Assembly (NCBI GenBank): GCA_030442055.1
Contig: JAUJEB010000001.1
Location: forward strand, 2,232,001 to 2,296,000
Direction: 5' to 3'
Source: Agaribacillus aureus
GTDB taxonomy: Bacteria > Bacteroidota > Bacteroidia > Cytophagales > Cyclobacteriaceae
DNA: 64,000 nt
In this document: positions 1-8,863 of the stretch, one piece after another
Position numbering within the stretch: position 1 is the stretch's first letter
How the letters are laid out: the number at the start of each line of letters is the position of its first letter
Made by a program: the position numbers and the translations under genes
Notes under the pieces: generated by a model
The model's input: only the letters and a program-made list of their open reading frames with translations
What the model was told of the DNA's origin: nothing
The model's database searches: none

Positions 1-1020
1 GCCTTTCATTTCCGATGGCGCCGTTTGCGCCACCAAAGTCGAGAACTGCGGGGAATCGGCCACTACCGCCAAACCCCATATCAACAAAAAGATTAAAAAC
101 CATAAATTATTAAGATCAAACGCCACAGGGGAAAGCAGACAGCACAGCCCTGAAATTAATAAAGCGTAAAAAGCTATTTTTGAGCTACCGGCTCTCAATG
201 ACAACTTGCCTCCTATTACACAGCCTAATCCTCCGATAGCAATGATAGTAAATGACCAAAATGAGACATCAAATTCAGCGTCAGCATGTGCCTCTTTGTA
301 AAACGCCAATATCCATGGTATGAGAGCCCAGAAACTATATAACTCCCACATATGCCCAAAATAACCAAAGGCCGCGGATCGAAATGACTGGTTTTCGAAA
401 ACCTTGTAGACGCTACGCCATTCAAAGTGGCTCATAGATTTGCGGAATGGGCCATTTGGAACAAAAGCATAGATCAAAACGCCACCGAACATCGCCAGTC
501 CTGAGGTAGCAAAAATCAGCAATTTCCAGTCTAAGCCATGGGTAAAGTTTTTCAATAAATGCGGAAACGAGGTACCAATGACTAAAGCCCCAACCAGAAA
601 CCCCAGGGCGTCACCCAGCCCCCTTTCATACCAGTCTGCAGCTATCTTCATCCCTACCGGATAAATACCTGCCAGGAAGAAACCCGTCAAAAACCTGAAT
701 AAAACCAGGCCGGCAAATCCATTCGCTAAAAAGTAGACACCTAAATTTGACAGCGCTCCCAGAATAGCAGCATACAAGAAAACCTTTGACGGTGAAAACC
801 GATCAGCCACCGATAAGGCAGCAAATACCAGCGTGCCCAATATAAACCCTAGTTGGACAGCCGAGGTCAGGTCCTCCACGGCATGATTTCCCAACGAAAA
901 CTCGTTCTGCAAATCCTTTATTACTGCGTTACCAGCAAACCAAAGGGAGGTTCCGGCAAACTGGGAAAATATAATGATCGGCAATATCCGAGCGGGTCGG
1001 CGAGGAGGGTGGTTTTTCAA
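1..1020 (-). CDS. MFS transporter, partial (C-terminus outside window)
   Basis: Reading the minus strand from 1020 gives an uninterrupted frame of 340 codons that runs off the window edge. It starts with a basic N-terminus, then the segment FSQFAGTSLWFAGN typical of the first helix of one major facilitator subfamily, and later YPVGMKIAADWYERGLGDALG, the loop 2-3 region followed by a Gly-rich helix seen in such permeases. The inner-membrane role (secondary uptake or efflux) is clear from family resemblance, but the substrate is not. The start is uncertain: no in-frame ATG lies near the upstream stop at 1033-1035, so TTG at 1020 or an ATT/ATC codon just before it must serve. It is divergent from the lipoprotein gene at 1124. 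Confidence 0.8.
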   Translation of the reverse strand, partial: MKNHPPRRPARILPIIIFSQFAGTSLWFAGNAVIKDLQNEFSLGNHAVEDLTSAVQLGFILGTLVFAALSVADRFSPSKVFLYAAILGALSNLGVYFLANGFAGLVLFRFLTGFFLAGIYPVGMKIAADWYERGLGDALGFLVGALVIGTSFPHLLKNFTHGLDWKLLIFATSGLAMFGGVLIYAFVPNGPFRKSMSHFEWRSVYKVFENQSFRSAAFGYFGHMWELYSFWALIPWILAFYKEAHADAEFDVSFWSFTIIAIGGLGCVIGGKLSLRAGSSKIAFYALLISGLCCLLSPVAFDLNNLWFLIFLLIWGLAVVADSPQFSTLVAQTAPSEMKG

Positions 1021-1123
1021 ATAGCTAATGATTTAAACATTCTAAAAATACAATCATTTTTCATTTTACTTTATCTTCTTACGATAATTCTTACCTTTAA
1101 GTAATTACTAAACACCAAAAACC

Positions 1124-1996
1124 ATGAAAAAAGAATTACACTATTTAACCCTTTTATTATTAGTTATTTTGGTCTCCTGCGGAACGCAAAAAGGAGACAC
1201 GGAAGACAAAGCAGCAAGCGAAACTTCTGAAAGTGCGGCGGAGGCAATAGAGCAGGCCCCCATGGATATTAAGGGAGAGGAAGTGACCTATGAAGCAGAT
1301 AGCATTTCTATGAACGGGTTTATAGCCTACAATGCCGGACAGACCGGGACCAGGCCCGGTATTCTGGTAGTCCATGAATGGTGGGGACACAACGATTATG
1401 CCCGGAAACGAGCAAAAATGTTAGCTGAAATGGGGTATGTAGCCCTGGCAGTAGACATGTACGGAGATGGCTTACAGGCAGATCATCCTGAAGATGCGGG
1501 CAAGTTTTCCAGCGCCGTATTTCAAAATCTGGATGGTGCAAAGGCCAGGTTTTTGAAAGCAATGGAAGTTTTAAAAGGCAATCCAGCTACCGACTCAACA
1601 AAAATAGCAGCAATCGGCTATTGTTTTGGCGGAGGTGTGGTGCTGCATGCAGCCAGGTTTGGCTTTCCGCTGGCCGGTGTGGTAAGTTTTCACGGAAGCC
1701 TGGATACTGCTACTCCGGCAGCTGAGGGAGATATCAAGGCTGCCATCCTGGTCTGCCACGGTGCTGACGACCCTTTTGTTTCTACTGAAAGTGTGGAAGG
1801 CTTCAAAAAAGAAATGGCTGATGCAGGCGCCAATCTTACCTTCAAAGCTTATGAAGGAGCAAAACATTCTTTTACCAACCCGGATGCCGATACCGTTGGT
1901 CAAAAATTTGAATTACCGCTGGCTTATAATGAAGCAGCCGACAAGGCTTCCTGGGAAGATATGAAAGTTTTCTTTGATGGAATATTCGACAACTAA
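1124..1996 (+). CDS. Dienelactone hydrolase family lipoprotein
   Basis: 290 residues. The N-terminus has a hydrophobic stretch ending in the lipobox LVSC (Cys19), so it should be a lipid-anchored envelope protein, followed by an Ala/Glu/Ser-rich linker to about residue 48. The rest is an alpha/beta hydrolase of the dienelactone hydrolase family: HEWWG with Glu85, nucleophile elbow GYCFGGG with Cys167, Asp215/216 in HGADDP and His248 in AKHSF make a complete Cys-Asp-His triad. Family members cleave dienelactones or other small esters; the true substrate here is unknown. It is monocistronic, divergent from an MFS permease 100 bp away, which could handle the substrate or product, but this is only proximity. 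Confidence 0.9.
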   Translation: MKKELHYLTLLLLVILVSCGTQKGDTEDKAASETSESAAEAIEQAPMDIKGEEVTYEADSISMNGFIAYNAGQTGTRPGILVVHEWWGHNDYARKRAKMLAEMGYVALAVDMYGDGLQADHPEDAGKFSSAVFQNLDGAKARFLKAMEVLKGNPATDSTKIAAIGYCFGGGVVLHAARFGFPLAGVVSFHGSLDTATPAAEGDIKAAILVCHGADDPFVSTESVEGFKKEMADAGANLTFKAYEGAKHSFTNPDADTVGQKFELPLAYNEAADKASWEDMKVFFDGIFDN

Positions 1997-2226
1997 AAGG
2001 TAGCCAATTTTGGCTTATCCATCAACCGACCTACATCGGCGTCACTCCACCGGCGTGGAAGTAGGCCGGTTACATAATAATCGATTATAGTGTCTTGGCC
2101 GATCACTCCACACGCTATAAATAACAGTGGGGAAAGCTGTCATCCTCTCACCTCCGATCTTGTTTAAATAATGGAATTGCCGAACCAACCCGGCCAATTC
2201 ATTGTTTATTTCAAACAAAACCATTA

Positions 2227-2976
2227 ATGTACGTGCTTCATTGCAAAGCTATTGGCATCCTTGTTTTTGTTTTTACTTTTCCGGAGGTCAGGGCTCAGCT
2301 TATTCTCCCCGATTATCAGTTGACTGGCCCCGGAGATCCCGTCCAGCTATTCCATGACGATGACACCTACCCATTGGTCAAATTTCCGGCCGGTTATGAG
2401 CAGCAGGCAAAAATCGCACTATCCTACTACCCCGAGTTAAAAGGTTTAAAAATCAGGTTCAGGACAAAAAAGGGAGGAGCTCCTTTTGTATCCAGACCCA
2501 CGGTTGGCAGTACGTTCTTCAAAAAACCGGAGAACCGGACTTACCTGATTATTATCCGTACCGGTGAGGATAAAAGATTCGGCCCGATATTAATGAAAAA
2601 CATGCCATTGAATGCGCAGATTGGCGTTTTGGGGCATGAACTGGCCCATACCGTGGACTTCGCTCAAAGGGGACTCGGAAAAATGATGCGTGTGATCTGG
2701 GGAAATTTATCCAAAAAATACATGGATGAATTTGAATATAATACCGATCGCAGCGCTATTGAGCACGGCCTGGGTTTTCAAATTCTGGCCTGGAGCCGGC
2801 ATGCCAGTAAGACGTTGAGGTTTAACGAGCCCGAAAACCCGGAGGCAAATAAAAAAATAGCCGGTATATTCCAAAGAGAAAGGTATATGCTACCTGCTAC
2901 CATTATAAAAACTATGCGGGAACTGCCTTTGTATGAACCACACTGGCCGCAATTAGAACAGTTGGTCAAAGATTAA
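2227..2976 (+). CDS. Secreted protein with HExxH zinc-peptidase-like motif
   Basis: 249 residues with a signal peptide ending near VRAQ (residue 24). The centre holds GHELAHTVD (His137, Glu138, His141), the zinc-binding signature of gluzincin or related metallopeptidases, preceded by a hydrophobic helix, as is usual. About 30 residues downstream comes EFEYNTDRSAIEHGLG, where Glu168/Glu170 or Asp174 could provide the third zinc ligand. I do not recognise a named peptidase family. The product should act in the periplasm, perhaps on cell-wall or envelope proteins. It is separated from the upstream hydrolase gene by 230 bp and is convergent with dnaN. The function is inferred from the motif only; it could be a non-catalytic zinc protein. 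Confidence 0.75.
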   Translation: MYVLHCKAIGILVFVFTFPEVRAQLILPDYQLTGPGDPVQLFHDDDTYPLVKFPAGYEQQAKIALSYYPELKGLKIRFRTKKGGAPFVSRPTVGSTFFKKPENRTYLIIIRTGEDKRFGPILMKNMPLNAQIGVLGHELAHTVDFAQRGLGKMMRVIWGNLSKKYMDEFEYNTDRSAIEHGLGFQILAWSRHASKTLRFNEPENPEANKKIAGIFQRERYMLPATIIKTMRELPLYEPHWPQLEQLVKD

Positions 2977-3038
2977 CTTGCAGAAGCTTATGTAAGCTCC
3001 GATGCACTTCCGGTATTTGTTAGCTTATTTTGAGCGCC

Positions 3039-4163
3039 TTAGGCGTAGTTACTTAGCATCACAGGCATTACCAGCATCAAAATATCCTCATTGTCATCCT
3101 TGCTTTTGGGCACGATGAGACCTGCCCTGTTGGAAGCGGATAATTGCAAGGTAATTTCCTGGGAGTCCAGATTATTAAGCATTTCTAAAAGAAAGCGTGC
3201 ATTAAAACCTATTTCTATATCATCTCCGTCATGCTCGCAAAGCAACCTTTCATTTGCCTCATTGGAGAAATCCAGGTCCTCTGCGGAGATTTGCAACTCG
3301 CTTCCGGTTATTTTTAGCCTTACCTGGTGCGTCGTTTTATTGGCGTAAATAGAAATTCGTTTCAATGAGCCCAGGAATTCAAGCCTGTTAATACTCATGT
3401 GATTTGTATTATCGGCAGGGATCACATTTTCGTAATCGGGGAATCGCTCATCAATCAGCCTGCAGATCAGCTTGACATTGTTAAATTTAAAGTAAGCGTT
3501 AGCAGGATTAAATTCGAGCGTCACATTCGTGTTTTCCATAGGCAGCGAGGCCTTTAACAGGTTCAGCGCCTTCCTTGGAATAATGATTGAATTGTCGGTC
3601 TCAGCTACGACGTCAACCCTTCTGTATCGAATTAAACGATGTCCATCTGTGGCCACAAAGGTGGTACTATTCTCACCAAGATTTAGATATACACCTGTCA
3701 TGGCAGGGCGAAGCTCATCATTGCTGGTAGCAAAGATGGAATTGTTAATAGCCGCGCCCAAAACGTCAGATGAAATTTCTACGGTATAGCCATCTGATAC
3801 TACCGGTACTTTGGGGAAATCCGTTGCATTTTCTCCCGCCAGCTTGTATCGGCCGTTATCTGAGCTTAGTTCCACACTATAAGTCTCTTCGTCAATCGAA
3901 AATGATACGGGCTGCTCGGGTAAATTTCTTAATGTTTCCAGCAATATTTTAGCCGGTACCGCTATGCTACCTGAATCCTTGGCTTCGACTTCCATTTCAG
4001 TGATCATGGAAGTTTGTAAGTCCGAAGCAGTTATGGTTAACAGGCCATCGCTGATTTCAAACAAAAAATTCTCTAATATTGGGACTACAGGATTAGAAGT
4101 AATAACACCGTTGATTCCGGAAAGTTGTTTCAATAAAGATGAGGAAGAAACAATGAATTTCAT
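3039..4163 (-). CDS. dnaN: DNA polymerase III subunit beta (sliding clamp)
   Basis: 374 residues, the normal length of the bacterial beta clamp. All three clamp domains can be followed: N-terminal MKFIVSSSSLLKQLSGINGV, the middle segment FATSNDELRPAMTGVYL with the classic RPAMTGV and FVATDGHRL motifs, and the C-terminal segment ending in LMLVMPVML, which resembles the conserved MPV/MRL tail. It forms the dimeric ring that tethers DNA polymerase III and other clamp-binding proteins (for example the LigA encoded in this window) to DNA. The gene is not beside dnaA or recF, unlike in many bacteria; here it lies downstream of the gld operon on the same strand with a 150-bp gap containing a likely terminator, so it probably has its own promoter. 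Confidence 0.98.
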   Translation of the reverse strand: MKFIVSSSSLLKQLSGINGVITSNPVVPILENFLFEISDGLLTITASDLQTSMITEMEVEAKDSGSIAVPAKILLETLRNLPEQPVSFSIDEETYSVELSSDNGRYKLAGENATDFPKVPVVSDGYTVEISSDVLGAAINNSIFATSNDELRPAMTGVYLNLGENSTTFVATDGHRLIRYRRVDVVAETDNSIIIPRKALNLLKASLPMENTNVTLEFNPANAYFKFNNVKLICRLIDERFPDYENVIPADNTNHMSINRLEFLGSLKRISIYANKTTHQVRLKITGSELQISAEDLDFSNEANERLLCEHDGDDIEIGFNARFLLEMLNNLDSQEITLQLSASNRAGLIVPKSKDDNEDILMLVMPVMLSNYA

Positions 4164-4272
4164 AGAGTGAAGTTATATAATTTAAATGATCGTAAAGTTA
4201 TAAATAAATTGGTTAAAAAATAACTTCCATTCAATTTAAAGACTATGCCAGATGGCTGCGGTTTGGGTTTGA

Positions 4273-4300
4273 TAAAAAATGTTGCCGGTAAAACAGCAAC
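4273..4300 (-). terminator. Probable rho-independent terminator of the gld operon
   Basis: On the minus strand GTTGC and GCAAC form a five-base-pair stem with a ten-base loop, followed by ATTTTTTATC. It lies 14 bp past the stop codon of the DUF4340 gene and before dnaN. The stem is short, so strength is uncertain. Confidence 0.5.
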
Positions 4301-4313
4301 GTTGGGGCGGGTA

Positions 4314-5264
4314 TCAATTGCCGGCCTGAAAATCACTATTGGAAGCCAGTATGGTCTCCACTTTTCTTTGCCTGATAATAACCATCTGCTCCGATGGCAG
4401 CAGTTTTCCCAACCTTTGGTTATCCTTGCCGATTTGGGGATAAATTAACAATTTCCTGTTTTTGGTAGCGTCCGCATCCTCTACTATGAGGGTAAATTCC
4501 GGTTGGGCCAGCCCCAAACTATCATACGATGGAAATTCCCCGGATGCTATATATTGATCGATCAGAAGGTTGGTGGTCTTCTCCAGGTAATCCATCATCT
4601 TAACGGTATCCACCTCTTTCACAGAAGCTACTTTAAAAAAGTTATCCTTATAAGCAATTTCCAACTGTACCCGTTGATCTTTTACAGCTTCCAATTTTAA
4701 AGATTTAAGTGACGACCAGGAAGTTTCAAATGCCTTTTTGTTCCGCCAGTCACTCACTTTTAATTCAAAAAGCCCGGCCAGGTAGCTGGTATATCCAGGT
4801 ATGTAGACAGCATAAGGCACCGATTCGGTTGTTTTCATCATATAGGAAGTGGTCCTGGTAGCATTGCCGCCCACATAAAACGTCGAAATTGCATTTTTTC
4901 CATTATAGAACTTAACCAACACGCCGTCTTTCAATAATCTGTCAGCAATCCCGCCATTGCCCGGACCACCGGCTGCCCTGCTGGTTTCCACGCTTGTCAT
5001 CACCGCAAAAATCAAACCGGCCATCCTTTCATCCATAGGGTATTTTTGGTTGATTTGCCATTTATTATCCAGCTTTTGAAATACCAACTCCTCCCCACTT
5101 TGTTCCAGGGTTATTTTATTTACCTGGGAGGTATCGATCATGGTGAATTTATACCTGTCAATATTTTGCTGGGCCTGGCCGTTATCGAGAAGAATTACGG
5201 TGGCATTGATCATTATCAACACCACAAATATTATAAGAAGTCTGATATTTTTCTTCCGCTGCAT
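4314..5264 (-). CDS. DUF4340 domain protein, last gene of the gld operon
   Basis: 316 residues from the ATG at 5264, which lies 2 bp after the gldG stop; a longer frame to 5363 would overlap gldG by almost 100 bp and hide the signal anchor. The N-terminus MQRKKNIRLLIIFVVLIMINAT is a basic-then-hydrophobic membrane anchor, and the rest is a soluble domain with beta-rich DUF4340 features (DKWQI near residue 68, an FYVGG segment, and DWRNK in the centre). In many bacteria DUF4340 proteins are encoded beside ABC-2 permeases and GldG-like proteins, and are presumed to sit on the outer face of the membrane with them. The molecular job is unknown. Co-transcription with gldAFG is inferred from the tight spacing. 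Confidence 0.85.
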   Translation of the reverse strand: MQRKKNIRLLIIFVVLIMINATVILLDNGQAQQNIDRYKFTMIDTSQVNKITLEQSGEELVFQKLDNKWQINQKYPMDERMAGLIFAVMTSVETSRAAGGPGNGGIADRLLKDGVLVKFYNGKNAISTFYVGGNATRTTSYMMKTTESVPYAVYIPGYTSYLAGLFELKVSDWRNKKAFETSWSSLKSLKLEAVKDQRVQLEIAYKDNFFKVASVKEVDTVKMMDYLEKTTNLLIDQYIASGEFPSYDSLGLAQPEFTLIVEDADATKNRKLLIYPQIGKDNQRLGKLLPSEQMVIIRQRKVETILASNSDFQAGN

Positions 5265-5266
5265 GA

Positions 5267-6955
5267 CTAAAAACGTGTAAACCTTCTTTTTCTCCAATAA
5301 TATCTTATCAGGCCATAGATGATTATGAGTACAATTGGCAAGCCCATATTGAGTACTTGCCAAAACAGTCTTTCCTCGCCAACCTTTACCTCATTCAAGG
5401 GTCTGATTTTAATCTCCTTGTTCCTGGCGGTGATTAACCCATGATCATCCAGCATATATTGCAAAGAATTTTTGATAAAGTCCTCGTTGGCGAATTTCTG
5501 TTTCATAAACTCGCTAAATCCCAGCTCCACCGGTTGACGGGTTTTCATACTAAATTCATTTTCAATTATATCGCCGTCACCGACCACCATAATTTTCGTT
5601 GGAACGCTTTTTTCAATTAAATCCTGCTTGCCTAAACCCTTGGGTATGAACCGGTTCCTGTACAGCGAGTTAAATGATCCTTCCAGCAAATAAGCTACCG
5701 GAAATGGTTCGCGTTGCTCAAAATCCTTTTGCCCGAGCTGTACAATATCCTCCAAGGCTACCCTGGCCGGAGCACTTACTTTTTTTGAGTACCTGCTACT
5801 AAATAAAAGAGGTGTTTTAACAATGCCATCGGCCTTGACAGTGTCTACGGTGTTGATGAATTTACCATAAATGGCATCGGAGTTTTTGACGATAGGATGT
5901 TTGCCAAATTGATTAATGATAGGATAATAGTGCCATTTGAAATTTTGAATTTCCGGCTCATCGCCAATCATATTTACAATAACGGGCATAACACCGGAGC
6001 TCAAATCCAACACCAGGTCGCGATTTACCCTCACACCATATTTAAATAATTGATCGTCCAGGTTTACATCCACAGGCAAAGCAAATGTTCCATGGCTCAA
6101 AGCACTGTCTTCATTTACATACAGCTGATCTAAAAAAAATAGCGCCTTGCCACCCGACATAATGTACTGATCCAATTTGAATTTATCTGCTTCGGAAAAT
6201 GCCTTTTTAGGCTTGGCGATAATAACAGCATCATATCCCTCCAGGCGGTTTCTTTCCGGAAGGTTCACGTTAAAAACATTATAGGATTCTGCCAGAACAC
6301 TGGTCAACCCGGCCAGCGACAACGAGTCTGACTCCCGGTGCCCTTTAATTAATCCGATCTTTTTTTTCTCCCTGCTGGTCAATGTTCTGATAGCGCTTGC
6401 CAACTCATATTCCAGGCCTTCAATGGATTGGTTTATAGCGCTTTGCCCTCCCTTTCCCCGTAATAACATTACTGGTTTTTCCTGTTCGTGATACGTGATA
6501 ATAGCTCCGGGGAAAATGATCTTCGCTACATTTTTCCCTCCTTCATTATCAAACAGCCTGATGGGCTGTAGCCCCCTATTTGCCAGGTTACTGTGAAATT
6601 CCTGTCTGGCTTTATCGCTGATTGCCTGAGAGGGGTCAATAAACTGAAATTGAATTTTCTGATGGGAAAAAACCCTGAACTCATCCAGGCGTTCCCTGAT
6701 GGCTGTCTTAAGCCTTCTCATGCCAGCGGGTAATTCTCCTTCCAAAAATACCTCTATGTATATGACATCATCCAGGTCCCGCAGCATTGATTTGGTGGCT
6801 TCCGAAATGGTAAAGCGTTTTTCTTCTGTCAGATCAACCCTTAGGATATAGTTGGAAACCAATAAATTTACCAGCATAATCACCATAAAGCCTATCCCGA
6901 ATTTCAGGAGTGACTCCCACATTTTGCCGCTATTGCCAAACTTAGTCATTACCAT
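5267..6955 (-). CDS. gldG: GldG, ABC transporter auxiliary/substrate-binding-like protein
   Basis: 562 residues. One helix near residues 16-38 and one near 536-553 bracket a large extracytoplasmic part, as in GldG and related ABC-2 type IFT52/GldG-like proteins. The segment YNVFNVNLPERNRLEGYDAVIIAKPKKAFSE, here only described, matches the family pattern in which a Rossmann-like domain contains a VIIAxPKxxF core (about residues 245-256), followed by SGGKALFFLDQ. The start overlaps the end of gldF by 7 bp, implying translational coupling. In Flavobacterium johnsoniae GldA, GldF and GldG are needed for gliding, but homologues occur widely in non-gliding Bacteroidota, so motility should not be assumed. 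Confidence 0.93.
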   Translation of the reverse strand: MVMTKFGNSGKMWESLLKFGIGFMVIMLVNLLVSNYILRVDLTEEKRFTISEATKSMLRDLDDVIYIEVFLEGELPAGMRRLKTAIRERLDEFRVFSHQKIQFQFIDPSQAISDKARQEFHSNLANRGLQPIRLFDNEGGKNVAKIIFPGAIITYHEQEKPVMLLRGKGGQSAINQSIEGLEYELASAIRTLTSREKKKIGLIKGHRESDSLSLAGLTSVLAESYNVFNVNLPERNRLEGYDAVIIAKPKKAFSEADKFKLDQYIMSGGKALFFLDQLYVNEDSALSHGTFALPVDVNLDDQLFKYGVRVNRDLVLDLSSGVMPVIVNMIGDEPEIQNFKWHYYPIINQFGKHPIVKNSDAIYGKFINTVDTVKADGIVKTPLLFSSRYSKKVSAPARVALEDIVQLGQKDFEQREPFPVAYLLEGSFNSLYRNRFIPKGLGKQDLIEKSVPTKIMVVGDGDIIENEFSMKTRQPVELGFSEFMKQKFANEDFIKNSLQYMLDDHGLITARNKEIKIRPLNEVKVGEERLFWQVLNMGLPIVLIIIYGLIRYYWRKRRFTRF

Positions 6956-7677
6956 TTCCTGCTATTTATGATAACATGGGTCAACAATAACATAACGACC
7001 GTGAGGCTTAAAAGATAAACCACATTCCTGGCATCAATCAAGCCTTTGCTCAAAGCATTATAATGGTAAAGCAGACCCAATTGATCAAGAAAATTTGAGC
7101 TTTTACCCCATACGTCAATGGCGGCGATTGAACTAAACCCACTGTAAAAAAAGAAACACAAAAAAACGGCGATGATAAAAGCCACTATTTGATTTTCGGT
7201 GATAGAGGAAGCAAAGACGCCGATCGCTGTAAATACGGCACCTAACAAAATCAGCCCTATATACGAGCCAATTACACCCGCGGTATCAATGTTCCCAACA
7301 GTCTGCCCCAATCGATATATCGAAAAATAATAAATCAATGTAGGTACCAGGGCGAATATCACGATGATAAGGGCGGAAAAATATTTTGCCAGAATAATTT
7401 GAAAATCCGTTACCGGCTGTGTAAATAACAATTCCAATGTGCCGGTTTTTTTTTCTTCCGCAAATAGCCGCATGGTTACTGCGGGGATAAGGAATAAGAA
7501 CACATAAGGCGAAAAAGAAAACAACGTCTCCATGTCCGCAAACCCGTAGTCCAAAACGTTGGTTTCGGGAAAGACCCACATCAGCAATCCGATGCCCGTT
7601 AAAAACACGCTGATGACAATATAGGCGATCAAGGAATTTAAGTAGCTGCTGATCTCTTTTGACAATATCTTTAGCAT
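6949..7677 (-). CDS. gldF: GldF, ABC-2 type permease subunit
   Basis: 242 residues with about six membrane helices. The cytoplasmic loop MRLFAEEKKTGTLELLFTQP (around residues 67-86) is the hallmark of ABC-2 permeases of the GldF/NosY type: Arg-Glu-Glu-x-x-x-Gly-Thr-x-E-x-L-x-x-x-Pro. Between it and the C-terminus lie hydrophobic segments ending with an RKW tail. It should pair with the GldA ATPase, whose gene ends 5 bp upstream, and with GldG. The substrate of this exporter has not been settled in any species, to my knowledge. Confidence 0.94.
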   Translation of the reverse strand: MLKILSKEISSYLNSLIAYIVISVFLTGIGLLMWVFPETNVLDYGFADMETLFSFSPYVFLFLIPAVTMRLFAEEKKTGTLELLFTQPVTDFQIILAKYFSALIIVIFALVPTLIYYFSIYRLGQTVGNIDTAGVIGSYIGLILLGAVFTAIGVFASSITENQIVAFIIAVFLCFFFYSGFSSIAAIDVWGKSSNFLDQLGLLYHYNALSKGLIDARNVVYLLSLTVVMLLLTHVIINSRKW

Positions 7678-7682
7678 AGCTC

Positions 7683-8600
7683 CTATTCTCGTCCGGTTAA
7701 CTTTTGAAATACATTTTCCAAAGATTGTTTTTCCTCTCTCATCTCAAGCAAAACCTTGTTATTTGTGGTGGCAAACTTAAATATCTCCGCCCGTATATCC
7801 CGATTGGCATTTGTTTTTAACACATATTGATTCTTTTGTTGCTCGGCCACGTCAATCACGCCCTCAATCGCAATCAGATCTTTTAAATCCACGTTTTCTG
7901 TAAACTCGGCAATGAGGTAAGTTACATGTTCTTCCTCTCCCTTAAGCTCCGATACCGGGCTGTCAGCCACGATTTTCCCCTGATTGATAATAATGACCCG
8001 GTTACAAATTGCCTGAACCTCCTGCATAATATGCGTTGAGAAGATAACTGTTTTTTCGTGACTGATTTGTTTGATCAGCTGCCTGATTTCAGCCAGTTGA
8101 TTCGGGTCCAACCCTGTGGTAGGCTCATCCAAGATTAAAACCTTTGGATCGTGAATTAACGATTGCGCCAATCCTACTCTTTGTCTGTATCCTTTCGAAA
8201 GCGCACCTATTTTCTTGTTCTGCTCCAGCGTCAATCCACACATCTCAATTATTGATTTTACACCTTCTCTTAAACGCTTGCCCGACAATTGATGTAATGA
8301 ACCAATAAAGCCAAGATATTCGTGGACATACATGTCCAGATACAAAGGGTTGTGCTCTGGCAAGTAACCAATCACTTTTCGTACTTCAAGAGGATGTAAT
8401 ACAACATCAAACTTATCGACTATCACTTCTCCGGAGGTTGGAGGGATGTAGCAGGTAGCAATCTTCATAGTGGTAGATTTACCGGCCCCATTAGGCCCTA
8501 GAAAACCTACAATCTCACCTTCCTTTATTTGAAAGGAAATATCATCCACCGCCTTTTGTTCACCATAAATCTTAGTGAGATTTTTAACCCTTACCGACAT
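7683..8600 (-). CDS. gldA: GldA, ABC transporter ATP-binding protein
   Basis: 305 residues, cytoplasmic ATPase of the Gld exporter. Visible motifs: Walker A GPNGAGKS (35-42), signature LSKGYRQR (133-140), Walker B VLILDE (153-158), D-loop GLDP and the H-loop His189 in FSTH. After the ATPase domain (to about residue 220) there is a C-terminal extension of some 85 residues, common in exporters of the DrrA/GldA group. It is the first gene of a four-gene operon (gldA, gldF, gldG, DUF4340). In F. johnsoniae gldA is encoded apart from gldFG; here all are together, the usual arrangement in Cytophagales. Confidence 0.95.
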   Translation of the reverse strand: MSVRVKNLTKIYGEQKAVDDISFQIKEGEIVGFLGPNGAGKSTTMKIATCYIPPTSGEVIVDKFDVVLHPLEVRKVIGYLPEHNPLYLDMYVHEYLGFIGSLHQLSGKRLREGVKSIIEMCGLTLEQNKKIGALSKGYRQRVGLAQSLIHDPKVLILDEPTTGLDPNQLAEIRQLIKQISHEKTVIFSTHIMQEVQAICNRVIIINQGKIVADSPVSELKGEEEHVTYLIAEFTENVDLKDLIAIEGVIDVAEQQKNQYVLKTNANRDIRAEIFKFATTNNKVLLEMREEKQSLENVFQKLTGRE

Positions 8601-8622
8601 TAAGCTTCAGTTGTTACACACA

Positions 8623-8630
8623 CAAATGTA
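8623..8630 (-). promoter_or_regulatory. Candidate -7 promoter element of the gldA operon
   Basis: The minus strand reads TACATTTG, a perfect match to the Bacteroidota -7 consensus TAnnTTTG, 22 bp before the gldA start. No good TTTG partner lies about 20 bp upstream, so only the -7 half is supported. Confidence 0.35.
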
Positions 8631-8863
8631 AAAATACAAAGTAACTATTTAATAAAACAAATCAACAAATATCTTACTTGTATAAGTACATTAACGCTAA
8701 ATGATCAAAATCATTTGGTGTCAGGCCTGGATGGTATCCTTGACTTTCGTCGATGGTGATGGGGATGAATCCCTCCACCTACTTACACCGGTAATAATTA
8801 CTGCCTGGTTTTTTAAGTCCTTTGTCATTACTTTTATATTTTTGGTGAAATTTGTAACAGCCG

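Noticed and set aside
853-1104. Plus-strand frame of 83 codons
   Set aside because: It overlaps the MFS gene on the other strand; the MFS translation has clear helices.
4314-8600. Gliding motility as a property of the organism
   Set aside because: GldAFG homologues are found in non-gliding Bacteroidota too, and no other gld or spr genes are visible here.
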